Source: Mycolicibacterium brisbanense (GTDB taxonomy: Bacteria > Actinomycetota > Actinomycetes > Mycobacteriales > Mycobacteriaceae). Taken from it: a stretch of DNA of 64,000 nt. The DNA lies in assembly GCF_001570425.1 (NCBI RefSeq), contig NZ_BCSX01000011.1:1-64000 (forward strand), given 5' to 3'. Both the position numbers and the translations under genes were made by a program. Each line of letters opens with the position of its first letter. Position 1 is the stretch's first letter. The notes beneath the pieces are model-generated. The model was not told the origin of the DNA and made no database searches. It worked only from the letters and a program-made list of their open reading frames with translations. This document shows, one piece after another, positions 59,741-64,000 of this stretch.

Positions 59741-61595
59741 GCAACACCGTCCGGCGATACGCGGCGATGTGAGCGGCCAGCCGGGAGCAGACCGCGGGGG
59801 CGTCGGACATGGTGTCCAGGTAATCGACGGCATAACCGGCCTCGGCGGCCGGCCCGGCGATCGTGCGGGACCGGTCCTGCACCAGCAGTGTGGCGGTGTC
59901 GAGTTGGCGCCGCACAGCTGCCGCCACCCCGGCGTACTGCTCTTGTCCTTCGCCGAACAGCGATGCCAGGCCGTCATCGGACAACACCACCAGGTGCCGC
60001 AACTCGTCAGAGGGCCTGTCGCCGGGCGGGTACCGCTCGGCGAGCAGGTCGAGGGGAAACGAGGTGCCGCCGCTGAAGAACGTGGTCAGCCGGCGCATGA
60101 TCTCCATCCGGTCGCGGGTGAACACGCTGTCGCCTGCCACCTGGCCCCGGCCCGACCACGACGTGACCCGCACCCGCCCACCGCCTTTGAGCACGGAAAG
60201 CACCAGGATCATGCCGGCGAGCACCGCGGGCGAGCCGCGTCCGGGCTTCGGCATCGAGCCCGACGAGTCGATGTACAGGTCCAGCGTGACGGCTTCGGTG
60301 GTGGGAGACGGGTCGTCGGGCAGATGCGTGCGCCGCCGCGTCGTCACCCCGGGCACCACCACCGGGTTCACGGCAAGCGTTGCCGGCCAGTCGATGTCGG
60401 CGACTTCGTCGTCGAGCTCCCACGTTTCCAGCGGGCCCGGGATGCTGACAGCGGTGGCGCCATGGCCTTGTTGCAGCAGCGGAGAAACCCACGGCCGGGC
60501 CTGCGCCTCGTACCAGGCGAGCATCACCGCGTTGGGGTCGGAGCCCGCGAACAGGGCCAAAGTCTCTGCGACACCGTATTGTTGGCCCGGCGCAGGATCC
60601 TGCATCGGGACGCCGACGGCGTCGGCCGCGGGGTGTACCGGGGTTTCGGTGAGCCGCGGATCGGCCAGCACCTCGGCGAGTTCGGCTGCGGTTGCGGGCG
60701 ATCCGTCCACTTCCGCGCAGCCACCGCCGGACGGGTCGGCCTCACCCGAGGTCACGGATTCCAGTACCAGGTAGGGCACCAGCACCATGCCGAAGGTCAG
60801 CGCACCGCCCACCGGGTCGGCCCCGAACGTGCGGATCGCCTTGGCGAGGTATTCGGCATCGGCAACCGGTTGCACGGGCTGGCTGAGTAGCAGTTCGTCC
60901 TGCAGCGCCCGCACCCGCAGCGCTGCGGCCCGGTGGGCACGTTCCTTCTCCCGGAGATCCTCGCGGACCATCGAGACATCGAGCGTTGCTGGGTCGATCT
61001 GCTGGCGGGCTCGCGCCTCTTCCCGCGCTGCTTCCGGTACTACGGGAGGATCATTGGGGCACAACGTGTTCGACGGCAGCGACCACAGCAGCTCATAGGT
61101 TCGCATGAGCACCCACCAGAATGCGTTCGACACCGGGTCCCTGGCTGCGAGGGTGCGCCACAACGCGATCATGTCCGGCTCGGCACCAGGGTGGCGTCTG
61201 CGCTGCATCCGCACCACCCGATCGTTGATGAGCATGTCCGACCACAGGTTGGACAGCTTCTGCGCTGTCTTGTTGACGGGGATGGCCCGGCGTGGATCGC
61301 TCGCCACGATGGCCCGGGCCATCTGCTGCAGCAGCTTGAACGACACGATGCGGGTGCTGGGGGACAGCACGTGATGGCCGATCTCATGGGCGAAGACGCT
61401 GACCAGATGGCGTGCGGCGCCGTGGCGGGCCAGTTCATCGACGTCGATCGAGATCGACGGCGGGAAGGAGAACCACGCGAAGGTTCCGGTTGCACTGTCG
61501 CGCACCATGTTCGGTAGATGCAGCTGCACACCCCACAGCTCCAGTGCGGCCCGCCAGGCCACCAATTCGGTGTCGGTCGGTGCCCGGCCGGTCAT
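59733..61595 (-). CDS. HExxH metallopeptidase-like and VWA-domain protein
   Basis: The 620-residue protein has an N-terminal zinc motif HEIGHH (H70-E71-x-x-H74) in a peptidase-like context with 'VSVFAHEIGHHVLSPSTRIVSFK'. A long helical middle follows. The C-terminal VWA domain from about residue 435 has the complete MIDAS DxSxS motif D443-S445-S447 ('DLYIDSSGSM') and 'SGGTSF'. VWA proteins pair with MoxR ATPases, and one is encoded two genes upstream. The peptidase-plus-VWA fusion suggests a metal-dependent protease or chaperone client. Start ATG 61595 overlaps the preceding stop by 4 bp. Confidence 0.8.
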   Translation of the reverse strand: MTGRAPTDTELVAWRAALELWGVQLHLPNMVRDSATGTFAWFSFPPSISIDVDELARHGAARHLVSVFAHEIGHHVLSPSTRIVSFKLLQQMARAIVASDPRRAIPVNKTAQKLSNLWSDMLINDRVVRMQRRRHPGAEPDMIALWRTLAARDPVSNAFWWVLMRTYELLWSLPSNTLCPNDPPVVPEAAREEARARQQIDPATLDVSMVREDLREKERAHRAAALRVRALQDELLLSQPVQPVADAEYLAKAIRTFGADPVGGALTFGMVLVPYLVLESVTSGEADPSGGGCAEVDGSPATAAELAEVLADPRLTETPVHPAADAVGVPMQDPAPGQQYGVAETLALFAGSDPNAVMLAWYEAQARPWVSPLLQQGHGATAVSIPGPLETWELDDEVADIDWPATLAVNPVVVPGVTTRRRTHLPDDPSPTTEAVTLDLYIDSSGSMPKPGRGSPAVLAGMILVLSVLKGGGRVRVTSWSGRGQVAGDSVFTRDRMEIMRRLTTFFSGGTSFPLDLLAERYPPGDRPSDELRHLVVLSDDGLASLFGEGQEQYAGVAAAVRRQLDTATLLVQDRSRTIAGPAAEAGYAVDYLDTMSDAPAVCSRLAAHIAAYRRTVLHG

Positions 61596-62206
61596 GCCGG
61601 CCAGATCTCGGCCAGGTACGAGTTGGGACGCACCACCAGCTGTGCCGTCCGGGGTCCGTCGTCCACCGGGGTGCCCGTGAGTTCGGAGGACACCACGTGG
61701 CCGAACACATCGGCGTCGATCTGCTTGCGGTGACCGCCGACGCTGACCACCCACCGGCCTTGGCCGTACGGTGCCGGATCGGTGGGCGGATGGTCCCACA
61801 TGCCGCCCAAGCCGGTGAAACCGCCGATCCGGGCGATCAACTGGCCCTGCGGGCGCAACGGCCAGTAGAACCGGTCGACCGCCTGCCCATTGGTGAAGGG
61901 TACGACCGCATCGACCGGCAGACCCAGCACCGAGGCCGCGACATCGATTGGCAGTAGCGGTAATCGGGCCAGGGCATCGGCGCGGATACCGAGCACCCCG
62001 CAGCGCCAGGCGGCGACTGCCGCGACGTTCACCATCGCGTCGGACGGCAACGAGATGCCTTGCAGCGCAGATCGGTAGCGGTGCGGGTCGCCGCCGAAGC
62101 GGGCGACGTTGACGGCCGACAGTGCGAGGTCGAGCCCCGGCACCGTCGGAAGCTCCGCCGCCGCGGGTACGTCGAGGTTCACCTGGTGGTAGGCGCGGGC
62201 TATCAC
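61592..62206 (-). CDS. Unknown protein between MoxR and VWA genes
   Basis: The 204-residue protein begins MIARAYHQVNLDVPAAAELP, is rich in Val, Gly and Pro, and ends 'PRTAQLVVRPNSYLAEIWPA'. No family is recognised. It overlaps both the MoxR gene (4 bp) and the HExxH/VWA gene (4 bp), so the three are translationally coupled. No membrane segment is seen. Confidence 0.65.
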   Translation of the reverse strand: MIARAYHQVNLDVPAAAELPTVPGLDLALSAVNVARFGGDPHRYRSALQGISLPSDAMVNVAAVAAWRCGVLGIRADALARLPLLPIDVAASVLGLPVDAVVPFTNGQAVDRFYWPLRPQGQLIARIGGFTGLGGMWDHPPTDPAPYGQGRWVVSVGGHRKQIDADVFGHVVSSELTGTPVDDGPRTAQLVVRPNSYLAEIWPA

Positions 62207-63771
62207 CGGCCGCTCTCCAGCCAGTGCAGGTAGTTCGAATACCGTTGGTAGAGATACTTGAGTGCGACCAGATCATCGAAATCCCGGCCATATATTTTGC
62301 CGATACCCGAGATCGCCGAGATCCTGGCCTCGAGGGATGTGAGTCGCCGAGACACCTCGAGCGCGTCCACGCCGTCGAGGCCACGGCCGAACTGGGCGAG
62401 CAGTTCGGCGACCGGGTCTTCGTCATCGCGGGCCAGCGCGAGGTATTGCCGGCACGAGGCGTCGAACAGATCGATCAGCCAGCTCGCCGGGTCCGATGCC
62501 AGCTCGCGGTCCGAGCCGGTGTCGAACCTCGGATGCGCAGGGTTCGGTAACAGCTTGCCGCGCAAGGCGAACGGCACCATCGCCCGCACGTCCTCAAGTG
62601 TGACGGTGTCGTTGCCCCGGAACCAGGCCAATGCCTTGGCGTAGAGCACCAGGTTCTGCAGCGAGCGCACCGACACCCCGTTGACGGTCTGTGCGCCGAG
62701 ATCGACCTGCAGATCGGCACCCGAGTTGGCGTCGATGATCTGCTCGACCTCAAGACCGGCGGTGGCCACCACGTCCTTGGTGCGGTATTCGAAACGGCGG
62801 CCGCCGTGCTGGACGAACTCGAAGTGGCTGACGAAGAACTCCAGACGGCGGCGCACCTCGGTGGGCACCGGGATCGCGCGGATCGCGTCGACCATGGCGG
62901 CCTGCTCGGCGGCGGTGAACACCAATTCGGCAGGCACGTTGTCCTCCGGGCGGTCGCCGGCCTCGACGCGGGTTACCAGCTCGTCGAGGAACCGGCTGTT
63001 GAATCCGAAGGCCTGCACCGTCACATCGATCCGGTCACGCAGCGCCTGGATCACCGGGAAGGTGCCACCACCACCGTCGTCGTTGGCGGTGAAAAACCAG
63101 CTCTGCACCCCGTTTTCGGGTGCGGTGACGTGCATCTGGTCGTGACTTTCGACATAGCCCTCGGCGACCATGGTCAGCAGTGCGGACTGCGTCTTGGTCG
63201 GAATCCGGTTGTACTCGTCGATGATCTTGACCGGAGCGGTGAGCCAGCTCTTCCAGGCGATGGTGATCTCGGCAAGGCTCGCGGCCTGCACCAGATCACG
63301 CGGCAGTGGAATCCCGACCAGGTCACCGACCGTCATCTGGGGTTGGCCCTGCTGGACGTGGCGGCGCACGTCGGCGGGCGCCGAGCCGGCCAGGACACCC
63401 ATCAACACGGCAAGGGTGGTCTTGCCGCGGCCGGGGCCGCCGATCAGCAGGCACCTGCCGCCGACGGCGAAAGTCAGAAGGGGCACAAGGACATTGGATG
63501 AATAGGCCGGCTGTTTGGGCAGGCTCAGCGCGGCGCCGGCATCGCCGAGCGGATAGTTGACCGTGGTGTCCGAGCCGAATTCGACGTCGTAGAACGGGGA
63601 GATGACGGCCTTGTTGATCAGCCAGAAGTAGGCCCGGCGGAGCTTTTCGTCGAGCGTGACCGTCGCGGCGGCCTGCGGGGTGAACAGATCCGAGGCGGTG
63701 AGGCCGTCGGCAGGCGCGTGGTGCACGGGCAAGGTCGGCGATGTGGACACCGCGCTCCACCTGTTGGTCAT
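62203..63771 (-). CDS. MoxR family AAA+ ATPase
   Basis: The 522-residue ATPase has Walker A 'GGPGRGKTT' at residues 111-119, Walker B-like 'VKIIDEYNR' (D185, E186), the sensor-type 'WFFTANDD' and a MoxR-like helical lid. The N-terminal extension of about 100 residues is longer than in typical MoxR proteins. ATG 63771 follows GGGAGGGG; a TTG further upstream (63792) is less likely. It heads the operon, and MoxR proteins usually remodel or insert cofactors into targets together with VWA partners. Confidence 0.88.
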   Translation of the reverse strand: MTNRWSAVSTSPTLPVHHAPADGLTASDLFTPQAAATVTLDEKLRRAYFWLINKAVISPFYDVEFGSDTTVNYPLGDAGAALSLPKQPAYSSNVLVPLLTFAVGGRCLLIGGPGRGKTTLAVLMGVLAGSAPADVRRHVQQGQPQMTVGDLVGIPLPRDLVQAASLAEITIAWKSWLTAPVKIIDEYNRIPTKTQSALLTMVAEGYVESHDQMHVTAPENGVQSWFFTANDDGGGGTFPVIQALRDRIDVTVQAFGFNSRFLDELVTRVEAGDRPEDNVPAELVFTAAEQAAMVDAIRAIPVPTEVRRRLEFFVSHFEFVQHGGRRFEYRTKDVVATAGLEVEQIIDANSGADLQVDLGAQTVNGVSVRSLQNLVLYAKALAWFRGNDTVTLEDVRAMVPFALRGKLLPNPAHPRFDTGSDRELASDPASWLIDLFDASCRQYLALARDDEDPVAELLAQFGRGLDGVDALEVSRRLTSLEARISAISGIGKIYGRDFDDLVALKYLYQRYSNYLHWLESGR

Positions 63772-63892
63772 CTGCCCCTCCCGTCGCGCCAATGCTAACC
63801 GTCCGCAGCCTGCCGGCGTCGCGGTGATTCTGCGTCAGCGGTGCCGCTCACTCGCACTTCTACGCCTTGGGCGCGGAGTCAACGGGGACCGC

Positions 63893-64000
63893 TCACTCCA
63901 GGTCGACGACGACCGGGGCGTGGTCGCTCGGCGCGGTGGTGCCCTTCTTGGGACGCCGCTCGTCCTTCACGATCTCGGCATGGGTGACGCGCGCGGCCAG
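63893..64000 (-). CDS. xthA: Exodeoxyribonuclease III, C-terminal end (rest outside window)
   Basis: The last 35 residues read in the minus strand are LAARVTHAEIVKDERRPKKG followed by TTAPSDHAPVVVDLE. The 'SDHAPVVVDL' ending carries the catalytic Asp-His pair of exonuclease III/AP endonucleases. In M. tuberculosis xthA (Rv0427c) also lies near the thiC block, which supports the call. The start and catalytic core are outside the window. The 121 bases before the MoxR start hold no other gene. Confidence 0.85.
   Translation of the reverse strand: MAARVTHAEIVKDERRPKKGTTAPSDHAPVVVDLE

Noticed and set aside
59733..62426. 897-residue version of the HExxH-VWA protein
   Set aside because: The extra N-terminal part reads through the 61592-62206 gene in another frame; ATG 61595 with a 4-bp overlap is the natural start.

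Overview
The window is high-GC actinobacterial DNA. Gene order and protein features point to a fast-growing mycobacterium close to Mycolicibacterium (Mycobacterium) smegmatis. It carries fgd1-pta-ackA, then pknG-glnH-glnX, mutT3, thiE and thiOSG in the order I remember from M. tuberculosis Rv0407-Rv0417. It also carries lpqL, the Rv0420c/Rv0421c-like genes, thiD-thiC and, at the right edge, the tail of xthA (Rv0418 to Rv0427 order). The species call is inference from memory; no search was run.

Layout. Bases 1-95 are the end of an IS30-type element. From 0.1 to 6 kb lie an SDR, a PRC-barrel/DUF2382 stress-type protein behind a SigF-like promoter, a GNAT plus flavin-oxidoreductase pair, an MBL hydrolase and F420-dependent glucose-6-phosphate dehydrogenase. 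A large structured repeat follows, then a HutC/UTRA-type GntR regulator divergent from an amino-acid permease plus class III aminotransferase. From 10 to 21.4 kb is the conserved core: acetate/acetyl-phosphate metabolism, the GlnX-GlnH-PknG amino-acid sensing cassette, and thiazole synthesis behind a TPP riboswitch.

Between thiG and the thiC block, about 22 kb of accessory DNA is inserted relative to the tuberculosis order. It holds an AbiEi/DUF559-like gene bracketed by two 54-bp palindromic repeats and an ABC exporter. Next come two tandem M28 lipoprotein peptidases (the second lacks the catalytic base), a type III polyketide synthase/methyltransferase/FAD enzyme operon of the polyketide-quinone type, and a uracil-type permease. 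A GntR-controlled sugar locus with a split transketolase follows, then a double-headed TetR, a Baeyer-Villiger-type monooxygenase and a P450. The thiC-thiD-hydrolase-septum gene block (45.7-43.7 kb, minus strand) has its own TPP riboswitch.

The right end is accessory again: a DHA2 efflux pump, a ROK-controlled ribose-type ABC operon with Gfo/Idh/MocA, isomerase and mycofactocin-type SDR genes, and a tightly overlapping five-gene operon. That operon encodes a MoxR ATPase, a HExxH-plus-VWA protein, two unrecognised proteins and a PaaK/adenylate-forming enzyme. The MoxR operon and the repeat-bracketed AbiEi/DUF559 gene are the best candidates for poorly described systems. No tRNA, rRNA or CRISPR array was recognised.
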